The translations under genes and the position numbers were made by a program. From assembly GCA_025677835.1 (NCBI GenBank), contig JAIXMR010000133.1, forward strand, positions 1 through 64,000: 64,000 bases of DNA, read 5' to 3'. Shown here piece by piece: positions 24,019-37,438 of the stretch. The notes under the pieces were generated by a model that did no database searches, had not been told where the DNA came from, and worked only from the letters and a program-made list of their open reading frames with translations. The stretch comes from Sporodiniella umbellata (lineage: Eukaryota; Mucoromycota; Mucoromycetes; Mucorales; Rhizopodaceae). Position 1 is the stretch's first letter; each line of letters starts with the position of its first letter.

Positions 24019-27000
24019 ATGGAGGCCAAACTGGAAAGAATCAGAAAACAAGTGACTTCAAAACTTGAAAATCAAAAGCTTGTATGTATTGGCAAAAACA
24101 AATATAAAGAGTCAAAAGGCTTATTCATTTTCATTCATTTAGTATGCTCAAACACTAATCGCAGTTGAAGAAGTAACGATCTACTAGATCAATCAACATT
24201 AGAAAATCCAAAAAAAATAACTGTTATATTTTAGACAATTAGAGAGCAGAATGAGCAGCTCACACCCACTGCATATTTTGGTGCCTTGGTATAGAATGAA
24301 AAAACGTCAGTAACAAGGACTAACTATCTATAAATAGATGACCACCTTGCAGTCCTCACAGGGATCAGCAGAACTTGTGGGTGCCCTTCTTTATGTTCTT
24401 GACGAAGTTTTCCCTTTGTAAGTGTTTTTTTTTACTGTAAAGAAATCTAATTCTCACTTTTTAAAGCCTCCCTCAATCTGTTCTCCGTTCCAAATTCAAC
24501 GAAGTACACGCCATTCTCGAGAAGGTTTTCGAGGAGCATAAGGAAGAGAACCCTATTGTTCGTTCAATCATTGGCTGTTTCCAGGAGTTACTTGCTTTCC
24601 AAGACGGACCCAATTGGACGATGCCTTTAGTAAAAAAGGCATATCAGCAGATTCTTATTTTAAGTGTTAACGCTTCACCCAAAGCACGTAAAAAAGCTCA
24701 GGGAGCCGTTCAAGTGATTCTTTCTAGACCACCTCCACCTATTATGATTCACCCAGCGGCCGATATGACAGCAGACTTTGTTCTGAGAGTACTGCGTGAA
24801 GCTACAAAATCCGATCAACAAGCAGCCCAGCAGGTACTCGCTTTGCTTCAAACCATAGTGCCTTATTGGCCTCCTCGTGTAAGTTTTTTTCTGTAAAAGA
24901 CGGTTAAAAAACAACAGCTAACAGATCTTTCCATCCCAGAAATTTTCTGCTTTGTGCCAAGTTTTGCTTCAACTTCCTAAGTTTAACAACATGTTTCTCA
25001 CAAAAGCTGCATTTGATGTTTTTGAGTCTTTATTCGATGCACAGGATACCGATCTAGATAACGATCAGTTTGCAGGCTTACTAGGGGTAAGCTCATTTTA
25101 GCAAAGAAACATCCGTTCTTAGTTTGTATATAGGCCATTTGTGAATTGAAGCCTGATGCTGTAGACGAAAAACTTTTGCCCACTTGGTTGCTCATAGTTG
25201 GAAAAGCATTCCCAGCCTATGCTAGAATGAACCCCAATCGATGTGGTGAAGAGATTCATACAGTATTTCGTCTTATCTTTGCCGACTTTCAAAAGGACAC
25301 CAGATGCTTACACCAAATCGCAAACTGTCTGAGCATTCTAGTTGAGTATTGTGTTACCGATCAAATGATTGAAGATGCCAGCTCTGGCGAGCAGAATGGA
25401 TTGACTGAAATTATTCAAACTCTTGAGCACGGTCTGGGTATCCACTTCCAACCTGCTTGGATTCATGTGATGACCGTCCAGCAAGCTATGTTTTACAAAC
25501 TTAAACACTTTGCTGCCCCTTTGCTAAACAAGGTTGTAAGCTTGATTGGAGAATTGAGATTGTCCCCTGCTGAAGCATATAAAGAGCAACTCGATAAGAC
25601 TTTAGGTGTTGCTATCTCTAAAATGGGTCCCGAGTTTTTCTTAAAAATCCTTCCCCTCAACCTTGAAAACACTAGCTCCAGCGGTATTGGACGTGCCTTT
25701 TTATTACCTTTGCTTAAAACATATACGACAAACACTAGCCTGAGCTATTTTGTAAATGCATTGATTCCTTTAGGTGATCGATTGGCTCAGAAAGGTGAAG
25801 CTGCTGCTTCGCGCGATCTAGAAATACAAGCTAAAGTTTATGAAACTTTGGTCCATCAGATTTGGAGTTTGGCTCCCGGTTTTTGTGACCTTCCTACAGA
25901 CTTATCTCGCGCCTTTAACGATTCTGTTGCTGAGCGATTTAGTTCCTTGTTATATAGCCAACCTGAACTCCGACCTACTATTGCACAAGCTCTTCAATTT
26001 TTAGTCGAAAAAAACCAAACTTTAGCCAACTCTGATGCTGAAGATGCCCATCTTATCAAAGTCTTTGGATTGACTAAAGCTGAAGGTGTACAAAACTTAC
26101 AGTTTTTGAGCAGATTTGCTGTCAATTATCTAGCTGTTTTCTTCAATGTTTACAGCCAAATATCTCCACAATTCCGTGGCTTTATGGCAGACGTTATCAA
26201 AGCTTATCTGACAATTACACCCACTGATGATGTAAACACTACTTTCAAAAAAGTCCTTGGAATGCTTTCTCAAGCTCTTGAATCAAACGACCCAGCGCCT
26301 GCAGCTTCAGCAGTAGCGCCTATGTCACACACTATGTTGGATTTGGTTATTATTATGATTCCATTCTTAGATGCTGAGTCCTGCGATTTGCTCTATAGTG
26401 GTACAGTCCAATCGCTCTTAAACAAGGAGGACGATTCTACCTTACAAAAGAAAGGATATAAGGTTTTGAATCATTTGATGAGCCATCCCAACGGACAAAA
26501 GGTAATTGCTCATCATCTTGAAGAATTGGAGCAACATCTCTTGGAATCTACAGGTGCTTGCACTATCTCTGCTAAGAAAGACCGCATCAAGACTCTCCAA
26601 GGCGTTGTTTCCAACTTGACTCCTGCCGACCTCCATTTTATCCCTGCTATTCTTTCTGAAGTTGTATTAGCCTCTAAAGATAACAATGAAAAGACACGTA
26701 ATTTTGCCTTTGATTTGTTAGTCACTATGGGAGAGAAGATGAAGACTGGGGGAATTATCAAGGCTAGTCGTCTAGAAGGATTCGATGCTTCTATGCCCGA
26801 TACACAGGCTAATCTTCAAGAATACTTTACGATGGTTACTGCTGGTTTAGCTGGTACTACTGCTCACATGATTAGTGCCACTATTGGTGCCCTTTCTCGA
26901 GTTTTCTTTGAATTCAAAGACGATATACCACCAGAGCTCACCTTTGAGCTTCTTCAAACTGTGAATGTCCTTGCAGCATCCAACAACCGCGAAATTGTAA

Positions 27001-28048
27001 AGGGAGCTATAGGTTACGTTAAAGTGTGTATTGTTATTTTGGATGCTGGTATCGTTCAGCCTCAGCTTCCAAGTATTGTTCACTCTTTGCTTAAATGTTT
27101 ACAGCAACATAGAAGTCACTTTAAAGTTAAAGTTCGACACTTGTTTGAGCGCTTGATTCGCAAATTTGGATTCGATACTGTAGCAAACTTAATGCCTGAA
27201 GACGATAGAAAAATGATCAACAATGTTCAGAAGCGTCGTTTAAGAGCAAAGAGAAAGAAGACCGCTACTCAGGAAGACAGTGACGACGAAGATAATGAGC
27301 ACAGTGCTCGTACTGTTGCCAAGAAGGGAGCTTTCCAGGACGCCTATGAAGAGGTTCTTTATGGCTCTGATAGTGAAATCGACGACGATTCTGACAATGA
27401 AATGGTACAAACCGTCAAAGCCGCGGCTGAAACTTTAAAGCAACAAAAGAAGAAGAAGGCCAAGCAGATGCAACAACAACAAGCCTTTATTCGTGAAGAT
27501 GAGGACTCTCCTCTTGATTTCTTAGATCGTTCTGCTTTGGGTCATATTTCTTCTTCGAAGCCCACTCAGCGAAAAGTCAAAAACAATAAAGGTGCGTTTG
27601 CAGAAAACGATGACGGTCGACTGGTTATTGCTGAACCTATCAAGGGCGGTGATCAGGCTGAGGACGATGAAGCAGCTGAAGACTACTACATGCAACATGT
27701 CACCAATCCCGATGGATTTGTTCGTGATAAGCGTAACCGCATCAAGTTTAAAAAGGGTAAAGACGCTACGGAAGATAGTATGGAAGTAGACGATGAAGAA
27801 GGTTCAAAGAAGAAGAAGGTTACACAGCGCTTTGAAAAGATTGGCAAAGAATTCAGATCAAAGGTATTTACTAAATATTATAACAGTAGAGCCGATTTTA
27901 ACGCTTAACTTGTCAATAGAAAGCTGGCGGTGATGTTAAACGTAAGGGTCAGGTAGATCCCTACAGTTATGTACCATTGAGTAAGGTTGTCAAGAAGAAG
28001 GGAAGACGCGACCAAAAAGTCACATATACTGGTCGTGTTAAGAAATAG
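24019..28048 (+). CDS. RRP12: Ribosome biogenesis / pre-ribosome export factor RRP12
   Basis: 1214 residues from eight exons: 24019-24081, 24143-24172, 24235-24288, 24338-24417, 24467-24878, 24940-25086, 25134-27863, 27920-28048. The size matches yeast Rrp12 (1228). The long alpha-helical body has HEAT-like repeats throughout (for example HFIPAILSEVVLASKDNNEKTR and the NUC173-type region) and ends in an acidic then Lys-rich C-terminus (EDSDDEDNE, KKKKAKQMQ, GRVKK). Known role: nucleolar HEAT-repeat protein needed for 40S and 60S maturation and nuclear export with Ran and karyopherins. The first four exons are tiny (30-80 nt); the remaining sequence is almost intronless. The gene starts at the first ATG of the only consistent frame. 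Confidence 0.95.
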
Positions 28049-28201
28049 AAACAGAAAAAAAGGAGCAAAATAACCAAAGATTGGTGTGTTTTGAAATATT
28101 CCTAGATGTAAATAACCTATATAAAACTTTGATCTTTATTACAGTTGTGTCTAAAGAGGTAGCTTGGTTCATGGGGGTATATGTGAGGTTTTTTGGTACA
28201 T

Positions 28202-28444
28202 TTAATGGTTACATAGCGAGCAGAGTTTTTTGGGAATACTTGTTGTTTTTACAACGCCATGTGCTTCACATTGTACATAGCATCGAGCACAGAATTCATC
28301 TTTTACTAAAGCACGATTACATTGAAGGCAATTCATTCTACAGGTTTCGCAAGCCCATCCTTTTTTTAGCTGGCGGCCACACTCGCATTCAGCATAGTAG
28401 GTTTTTTCAACAGTATTTGGTATAAAAAGTTTTTCATTGGACAT
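28202..28444 (-). CDS. Small cysteine-rich, probably zinc-binding protein with tandem motif, uncharacterised
   Basis: 80 residues in one exon starting at ATG 28444. No named family recognised. It has eleven cysteines. A motif C-x9-C-x2-C-x3-C occurs twice with a 20-residue period: C22/C32/C35/C39 and C42/C52/C55/C59. It is preceded by a further Cys (C20) and followed by C75-x2-C78 and two His. This suggests two or three zinc sites and an internal duplication. There is no signal peptide or membrane segment, so it is probably cytosolic or nuclear. It converges on RRP12, with 153 bp between stops. The regular cysteine spacing argues for a real gene. Confidence 0.6.
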   Translation of the reverse strand: MSNEKLFIPNTVEKTYYAECECGRQLKKGWACETCRMNCLQCNRALVKDEFCARCYVQCEAHGVVKTTSIPKKLCSLCNH

Positions 28445-31186
28445 ATGGACTAGTAGAAAGAAGGGAAAGAAGAGAAAAATTAACCTAATTTTAAAAGCTC
28501 CTAAATTTCCATTTATATCTTGACCCTTAGTTAGTGATTGGACCCTGAAATTACGTAAAAAATTACGGAGAATCAAAAACGTGACAGCAACGTGGTCAAT
28601 TTTTTGTTTGTCAAGAGCTAGGCTCTAGAATATCCAAGCTAGCATAGTAGCCATTTCTATCCGACTTTTTTTTTTTTTGAGAGCATTATTGAGGGCTTCT
28701 TTCATTGGCGCCTTGTTTTGATACAAGCGTCATAATAAAGCTTTATGTAAGCTTTTTGATTATATCTATGATTGATCTAATGCCCATAAAAACAATGTTG
28801 TTCAATCGCAGTCTTTTGTGCTACAGTATAACATGGAGTTTGAATGGGCAATAAATATATAAATAGACGTGTCTATACTTTTCACTTGGTCTTTGCAAGC
28901 AGCTACTGTGCTTTAGAAAAAGCTTCAAAAAGAAAAAGTAATCAATGTTGGTGAACATTGCACTAAAAACAGCTCATGAACTGCTTTTGTCCAAAAAGAT
29001 TGAATATAAAAACCAAGGCTAGCCAAACGATAGGTTGAGGGATTTGAATATTGACGACACATTTGTCGGGCAAACTAAACCTTACAACTTACTCACTATA
29101 AGGGTTTTAAAATCGTGGTCAAAGTAGCTCAAATACTTTAACTAAGCTAAGACAGAAGTACTATAGTTTAGGAACACTATAAAACCTTTTGGCGAGTATA
29201 GGTACACTTTTGTTAATTAGAAGCCATATGAATAGCTCAAAAGACAGTAGGATTAAATTTGTTATTGATAGGCCTTTGTTTCTTATAGGAAATCCTGTGT
29301 CCGTTGTTATAACTATCGAATTTACTTTGTACTCATACTAGCCAATGTTACGGATCTATAGAAAAGTCCATTTAGGTTGGTTATATAAGAATATAGGCTT
29401 TTTTTTTTTTACAAAAAAAAAAAGATTGTTTAAAGAGGAGAGAACACCATTATTGCGCTATCGCTTAAAAGCAAGCTCTTGCCTTAATGAATATAATTAG
29501 CGAGCTGAAGGTGGCATTACCCACATAAAAAAGCTAATAAATTCAGTCCGTTTTCGTACACTAGGCAAATGTATATCAGCCTACTATAATAAGTTACCCA
29601 ACGAAAAAACATGTGGGGCTGAAATGTTGAGCGCTCAAGAAAAGAAATGGTTCTTGTCAAACGCACATAATGATAATAAGAAAACTTTTAGAAGAACACA
29701 GCATTACTGTTATATATCATAATACTGAGATGTAGCAACTCAATAGGATGGATGTTTTCTTTTTCTTTTTGTGGTTTAAAAGTCAAGTGTGACATTCTGT
29801 CTGAAGGTAAACAGCTTACTAGATTCGCATTCATAAATGCTCTCAGAAAGATTGTTTAAGGTCAAGCGGTTATTACAATTTAAGAAGTGTAGGTTGCCTT
29901 GTATAGCTTTAGATTCCGTTTGACTAAGTTTGGGGCACTTAGAAAACAATCATATGTAGGGTCTCTGTATCAAAAGATTTAGATTCTTGGCACGCCTAGC
30001 TCATAAAATTCAGTTCAAAATTTAACCATTTGAATTTATTTCGTCTTAAAATAAAGAAAAGTGTGTACAACGTTCATATAAAAAATAAAGCAACTTACCA
30101 TGTTTATAATCATTGAGTGGCAACAGAAACAATTCACAAATAACATAGCTTAGATAGGGACTTCAAGTTCGTGGGCAAGCTAGACAATGGGTCGGTGTTT
30201 ACTTTATACTATAGCCGGTTCTTATATCTGTTGATAAATGTGACTCTGAGACATAGCAAAGTGTTACAAGCCCGAAATAGCCCGTACCAGTAATAAGAAA
30301 AAAGTACAGATTGTCAATGAAACGTAGTGAACTTTTATAGGAGAATAAAAGTTTACAATATCGAGCATTAAACAGTTTCACATGCTTAGATCAATACGAT
30401 AAGTTGCTCTCTCAAAAGCCCCGGTCTTGAATGTTTATCTAATACGTACTTGCAGTAGCACTTTAGCCTAACAATTTTTACACGTCTATTTTTCAAACTG
30501 TGCTTACGTTTTTACTACTTATTTTTACTAATTACTAAATACCATTGGCCTTTTTCATAAAGTTATTTTCGACTTCTTTATCTATCTTTTGTTTTAAAAC
30601 CTTAAATGCGTAGTATTTTGTTCCCTTATCGATACGATTAACTAGGTCAAGCCAATTTTACATTATTTCAAAGCGAGCTGGCAGCATTCATTTGATTTGA
30701 CGACACAAGCTATTTATTTTTGCTTCTAAACGAGTAAATGATTTTCAGAAGAATGATATATACTGAATTTGTTGATCCTATTGGTACCAAAGTCTCCATA
30801 TATTTGACAGCTAAGATATGTAAAGTTTTGATTTTTTTTTGAATATCGGAACATGTCAAAAAAAAAGCAAGGGTGACACACAAATGTTAGGAACAAGCAT
30901 ATAATAACACTTTGTACTTTCATGTAAAAAAAATTATAATAAAAGATGAAGCAAAATAAAGAAATTTTTTCTGAATGGCTGTTTAATGTCCTGACGTTTT
31001 AACAGGGGTCGTTTCTAGTGAAAAAGGGAGGCGTACTAGTAAAACAACCAAAAACCATCACTGTCCGAGGCAAAAGGACAATTGACAGTCCGCAATACAT
31101 AGAAAAAAGCACCACGATTGTGGAGTTCTAAAATAAGCAACCAACTTGTCGAAAGGAAAACCCTGATCTTTCTCGAATAACACAGT
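28445..31186. other. Long divergent intergenic region, no gene seen
   Basis: 2.7 kb between the Cys-rich gene (-) and RPS26 (+). Open frames at 30199-30381, 30726-30923 and 31058-31405 are low in information, and the last overlaps the RPS26 intron and start. No RNA gene or mobile element recognised. The last few hundred bases must hold the RPS26 promoter. Confidence 0.55.
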
Positions 31187-31870
31187 ATGGTAAGTTGCAC
31201 TATACGATCCATCAAGAAAAAGGGGAAAGAACCAGAATAAATAGGACAAAAGACAATTTTTCAGAGAATGTAAGATGGATGGATGAAGATAGATATAATT
31301 CGTCAACAGACTACAACCTTTGACATTTTGGAATTCAATGCTAAATCTGTTTCTTGCTCCTCTTCTTTTTTCTCGTCCTTTCCCCTTTAACAATGTCATC
31401 AGCATCCTAAAACAGAAATATGCTTAGACCTGTAAAAGAAGAAACAACGGACGTAACAAGCACGGACGTGGACATAACAAGTTTGTACGTTGCATCAATT
31501 GCTATCGTTGTGTACCTAAGGACAAAGCCATTAAGCGCTTCACCATCCGTAACATGGTAGAGACCGCTGCTGTCCGTGATCTTCAAGAAGCCTCTATCTA
31601 CGAAGGTAAACGAGCAACACTGATATCAAACAGGCTAGTAACGTGAGGGCGTCATTAGAATATGCTATTCCTAAGATTTACGTCAAGCTTCACTACTGTA
31701 TCTCTTGCGCTATTCACGCTAGAGTTGTTCGCGTTCGTTCTGCTGTTGACCGTCGTAATCGTCTTCCTCCTCCCAGATTCCGATTCCAAAAGGTAAGAAA
31801 AAAAAGGTTTTGTACGCTGTATACTAATTACTTCCTCTGTGTGCGTTTATAGGCTGCTAACAAGGCTTAA
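31187..31870 (+). CDS. RPS26: 40S ribosomal protein eS26
   Basis: 110 residues from four exons: 31187-31189 (the ATG alone), 31428-31605, 31659-31792, 31853-31870. Exon 2 reads [18 protein letters not shown] and then [19 protein letters not shown]; exon 3 gives [19 protein letters not shown] and ends PPPRFRFQK. The four cysteines of the eS26 zinc site are present. The start exon was found as ATG followed directly by a perfect GTAAGT donor at 31190, 238 nt upstream of the acceptor; without it no in-frame ATG exists. The protein contacts mRNA near the exit channel of the small subunit. The first exon is an inference; the rest is certain. Confidence 0.95.
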
Positions 31871-34800
31871 GGCTCTGACTTTGCAATTGCTTGATCACTA
31901 TTTTTTTTTTGTTAATAAACAGCCGGCTATGTATATGTATCAAAACAAACATGTTTGAGATATACCAAAAGGCGATACACACTTTTATAAATATGTTTTT
32001 TCGATATTATTATCCCTTTGTATAAAACGTTTTTAGAGAAAAATCTGCTGCTATCTACATTTATATATAATACTGATAAACCAAGTATTAAGACACCATA
32101 GTCTGCTTTGACTGTTCATTTATTACCATGTGAAGCATATCATGTGTGTCGGTCTTTATGACTGTAGGCTAGACAGATAAAGAGCCTTCTGCGGTAGGTC
32201 ACATGAAGACTTTATTTATAGCGTTATTAATCGAAAACTGCAAAAAAGGAACGATGGCCAAAGCGTTGCTAAGAATTAAACAAAAAAGACCAAAACTGAT
32301 TATCGTATGCAAAAAAAATCTCCGACTATAGAATTTTCATGCAGCGTAATGAAAGGGGCAATTAAAGCCGACTTTTCCTTTAGCTAAACTTTTTGGTTCC
32401 TTGGAAGGCTGGAATTAATATAATTTTGGATCTTTGAATTTTAGCCAATCATGCCTCCGGAATACAAAAATTCTAAAATCGCTGTTTTGAATTACCCTTG
32501 AACCCCTTGACTCTTCAACTTAATAGAAACTACAATAGAGGTATTCTTTGCCCTATTCGACGAAACATCCCAAAAGCGTTTTGTGTCACAGTTTTTGTCG
32601 CTGTTATGTCGCTAAAGCTAATCCATATATACTTCCGTCATTTCTTTGGGTAAGGTTAGTAACGTACGTTTTATCAAAGTTGCTTGTCACAAGCAGAAAG
32701 CCCTACTACCTTAAAAAGATATACTTCTTAAACAAGATGCCATTAACTAAATAAATATACTCGTTTTAAGAGAAAAAAAAGTGTAGAAAAGTGTGGGGAG
32801 TACTTGTTACTGTTTTTGCAGGCACCTGTATTAAGTATAATTGACGGCACAACATTGTTTCCCCATTTGTTAATATACGCTATTCAAGCTATGATACAAA
32901 AAAAAAAAGCGTAAGCGATCAGCCGCGCTTCAAGCCCTTTTATGCTGTGTCGCTAGTATACAGATTTCGGGGAAAGTGCATGTTGTGTAGCCATAGAAAG
33001 GATGATTAACCTTTCCAATTCATTGTCGATTTAGAGTAGGACTAAATAAACTAGCATTGCTGTAGCTTCAAACGGAAATAATAAAAAAACAAAAAACAAA
33101 AAATCCAACAATACTAACCAAAAGTAATTAATAATCTTTCCTTCCTATTCCCACCACTTTTTTTTATCCCTAAAGTGACCCTGGTCTATACAACTACAGT
33201 TACCCTTTAAGCTGAGACTTAAACAGCCAAACGAAATGCCCCAGAAGAACATTGTAGTACAAGATTAGATCAAAAAAGAGTACGCTGGCCAAATGAAATC
33301 CAGAGAAAAGTTGATGCTTTTTGCTGTAAAAACTCTAGGGAATCTGATAGTCAACTGTCTTTTTTTTTTTGGTGACAAAAAGTTATTTCTTAAGTGTTTT
33401 CTTGTATTTTAGATATCCTCATCGAAAAGTTTATAGAAATTGAGTAATAAGGTAGAAAACAAGTATGTGCTTGAAAAATTCCTATACAAAAACTTCCAAT
33501 AAACAGTGGCATTTTCTGAGTCAATACCTAGCATATCGAATTTCATGGGACGTTATAGTAACTGATGCGAATTTTTATTCACAAGAATCTCTATTATTGA
33601 GTCATCACCAAAGGAATTAACCGTTAAAATTGATTGAAAGATAATTGGAGATTAAATCATATATTGTTAATTGAAATCTTGAGTACTTGACCTTTTGGGT
33701 GTACCCTGTATAATCGTATCCATAAGGGGTGCTCGCTTATTTAAAGCATAAGATTTTAAACTGACAACCCCTCTGTTTCTAAATCCGCAAACTATGCCTG
33801 ATCAATCTAAAACATCCCCAGCAAACCATAGCATATGTTGGAAGTATTAAAAACGATTGAGAAGTTTAGGATATTGAATAGAGGCTTTAAAAAAGGTTTT
33901 AATTTCTTTAGTTTTTTAATAAACCAAAAGCTTAAGCTAAAAACATGTGCTGAATTGTTTTTTATAAATATTAAATTTGTAGCAGTAGTTAATAGATATC
34001 AAGTGAACACAAAATTTATCTCGTACTCTAAACTTTCTTTCTTTTTGAACATTTCAAGTCTATGCAACTAGCTCTAAACAATAATACGAGTAGGCGAATT
34101 TTCCCAATATAACTTGTGTTGTATACCTTACTACAATTAAGACCAAACCCGATGCAAACCCCAACATAATAAGCCGGCGTAAAAACAATGGTTAGTTAAC
34201 TTTTTTTTTTCACTAAAGACTACACGGCATCTCAATACAGCAGAGTAAAATCGGCTGTCTAAAGTCTTACAAATACTAGCAGAGTAGATAATAAAAACCC
34301 AAGCGATATCAATTGGTCTATTCTAAAATAAATAAAAGCACGGCAAACACAACATGAAGACAATATGGCTCCCATACTATTGCGCTTCTCCTTTTCACTT
34401 TGGACTAATTGCAAAAAAAAAAAAAAAAAAAAAAAAAATGCAGTCTTCTTTTACATATATGGACTTTATACATTTCGTTTTAAAAAATTGATCGAGAAAA
34501 GGAGCTTGATGCATTATGAGACCCGCGATCGATCAGGAGAGACATTTTATTTCTATTTTTGAGAAAGTTAAACAATAACCGCAACAGCTGTACATTTAGT
34601 TGTTTACATACTACCATTGTTTCTACTCTATCTCTCAATGATCAAACAGTCATTGTGCTTTGAATTACCTTGCCCGAAAAGCCGCCTTGTTGTTGGCTAA
34701 TGTTGGTCAACTTTAAGCTGGGTGTTAGCACTTCTTTTCTCCGTCTCTGTTTTTCTGGGGGAAGGAGTAGCTAATTTTTAAGTTTGCCTTGTTACATATG

Positions 34801-35116
34801 CAGACCGTACTTGTATTTATTACTAAAATCAACATTCTAGCCTTTTGTTTTATCATCTTTTATCATCATCAAATGATCACGATCAGCTGGATATCTTCCA
34901 ATAGCTATATAAAGCATCTTTGTAAGCCCCAACCAACGCCTTTTTTCTCTGTTCCTGATCTTCGGTTCACATGCCCCGAGCAATCGCTTTAACTGCGGGG
35001 TAAGCATTTGTGAACTTTTCTTCCCCTTTTTTTTGTTTGTATAAAAACCCGCTTTGAACGCAGCTTCAATTTCCTTTTTTTTTTCTTTTTCTTAATTTCC
35101 TAATCAACCAAACAAA
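31871..35116. other. Long intergenic region, no gene seen
   Basis: 3.2 kb between RPS26 and the Zn2Cys6 gene, the largest gap in the window. Several 65-80-codon frames (32548-32754, 33835-34071, 34365-34562, 34789-34992) show no domain and ordinary AT-rich composition. A run of about 27 A occurs at about 34412-34438. Nothing else is supported. Confidence 0.55.
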
Positions 35117-37438
35117 ATGACAAAAATGCCTGATTCAAAGAGACAACGTGTCAGTAAAGCTTGGTAACAACAATTTAAAACAAGGGAAAGTAAGAGAGAA
35201 AGTGCTCTTTTTCTTTTTCTTTTTCTTGTCCCTTTTAAAAACTATTTTTTTTTATGTGTAAAGCTGAAATTTACCTTTTCGGTATTAAATAGCGAGCAAT
35301 GTCGAAAAAAAAAGATGAAATGCGACGGTACATTACCTTTTTGCAATAATTGCAACACAATTAGAATTCAATGTAGTTATAAAGAGTCAACCAAGAAAGT
35401 AAACTCCTATTAAAACAAACGGCATTGGCTGATCCCTCAATTCTATAGAGAGGGCCACCCAAAGGCTATGTTGAAGCTATAGAGGGGCGACTCCATAGAC
35501 TTGAAGCTCTGCTCGGTAGCGTGATTAAGGAAGACGATCCACGCTCACAAGCTATACTGAGCGAATTAAGAATGCCTTTACAAACGGCATATGGACAGCT
35601 GATTAGACCGAAAGCGATTGAAAAAGACACTATGAAACAAATGGTCAATGATTCACGAGATTCCATACAATCGATAAGCTCAATAGAAGAAGACGATATT
35701 AGCAAAATTGACGAGAGTGGTCAATTACGTTACTATGGTAAATCATCTGGCTTTTATATGCTGCAGACAAGTAAAAGCGTTGGAAACAAGATGTTACATT
35801 TCAATTCAAAAAAAAGACCCTCTATTTTTTTGAATGTCGATCCATATGAGATGCCGCCCAAAGATTTAAGTGACAGTTTGCTTTATTTGTATTTTAGAAA
35901 CTACTATGTTCTTTTACCTTTAGTTCATAAAAGGTTTTTTATGCAGACATTGGAAAAAAACCAAGTACCGCCCCTTTTACTAAACTCTATCTATGCTATT
36001 GCATCTCGCGTATCATCTGATCCCCGGGTTAGAGCGGATAAATCGAAACCTGAAACAGCTGGCGACATTTTCTTTGAAAGGGCAAAAATCCTGCTTGATC
36101 TGGAGTGGGACAATTTTAAAGTATACACAGTACAAGCATTATTGCTTTTAAGCAGCCATCAAAATGGCGCTTTGAAAACGACTCGAGGATGGTTGTATAG
36201 CGGCATGGTATAAAAATTTAGTTAAAAAAAAAAAAACTGAGATTGACGATATTACTTTCAAGGCCATTAGAATGTCGCAAAACTTGGGTTTACATCGCAA
36301 CTGCGATAGTTGGGATATATCAGAGCTGGAAAAAGAAGAAAGAAAACGTGTCTTTTACTGCTGCTTTGTAGTAGATCGACTAGCTTCTGCTATGCACGGT
36401 AGGTCGCCGATGATTGACGAAAGAGATTACGATTCCCCTCTACCTTACAAAAGTCCTGAAGATTCTGATGTTATAAAAAACTTTTATTATTTGATACAGA
36501 TATGTGAAATTTTGGGTGAGGTCATCCGCGAGCTCTACATGGTCAAAGGCAGACAGCATCTGTCAAACATATCCACTCCAGACAACGTCATTTCTTCACT
36601 TGACAAAAAGCTCAACAAATGGATGGCTAGACTACCTCCAGAACTTCAATATAGACTACCTGGTAATGGTTCAAACAAAAGGCTACCTGTTCCCTCCATA
36701 GAGCTTTGCCAGATGCACATGCTGTTCTATACAACACTTATACTCACACACCGGCCTTTCATTCCAGGCCACGAAAAAGGCTCTACCCAATCAGTTTTTC
36801 CTTCAGCCTCTATTTGTACATTTGCAGCAAACAAGATACTACATATTACAGAATCTTTACTAGCTGAGTCTAGACTTACTGATATTAATAACTATGCACT
36901 ATTTTTTATGTTCACAGCTGGAATCATTTTTATCTATAATGCATCTCTATCCGATGAAGCAGTTGCAGCGGAATCAAAACATAATGTTAACAAAATCATG
37001 AATGCAATGGACGAAGTTGAAAAGATCTGGAGTACTTCTTCTAGACACTGTAACATTTTGGGTGCCTTAGCTGGTTTGCGTGAAATCGACCTTGAACGTG
37101 TCGATGAAAGTTACACTCAATCACAGCGGAAAAGCAAAGAGCCTATGATCATTCCCAGGTCTCCAAATATAAACTCTAGTCAGATTGAAGAGAAATACTA
37201 CTTGGACAGTACAAGTGAACAATCTTTCAAGTCTCCCCAAGCTATTCAAAATGATTACGATTTTTCGTTTAACCCCAACGCCAAAGATTTTTTCGAAATA
37301 CCCATGTCTTTTAACGTTGATGAATGGAACAATTACTTTAACCATCAAAAGGCCAACTTCAATGAAGACGGGTCTGTCTTTCGCCATAATTCAACTTTTA
37401 ACAATCACAACATGTACACAACCCATCCACGATGCTAA
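35117..37438 (+). CDS. Zn2Cys6 fungal transcription factor
   Basis: 695 residues from four exons: 35117-35163, 35293-35398, 35449-36207, 36263-37438. The binuclear zinc cluster is complete: C16-x2-C19-x6-C26-x6-C33-x2-C36-x6-C43, with KKKMKCDGTLPFCNNC. It is followed by KKRGPPKGYVEAIEGRLHRLEALL, the linker/dimerisation coiled coil seen in many Mucoromycota members. The middle region (about 150-420) is the fungal-specific transcription factor domain, with LYFRNYYVLLPLVHKRFF, RMSQNLGLHRN and EERKRVFYCCFVVDRLASAMHGR. The first intron interrupts the first zinc cysteine codon pair. It is a nuclear DNA-binding regulator likely to bind CGG-type half sites; target pathway unknown. Confidence 0.95.
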
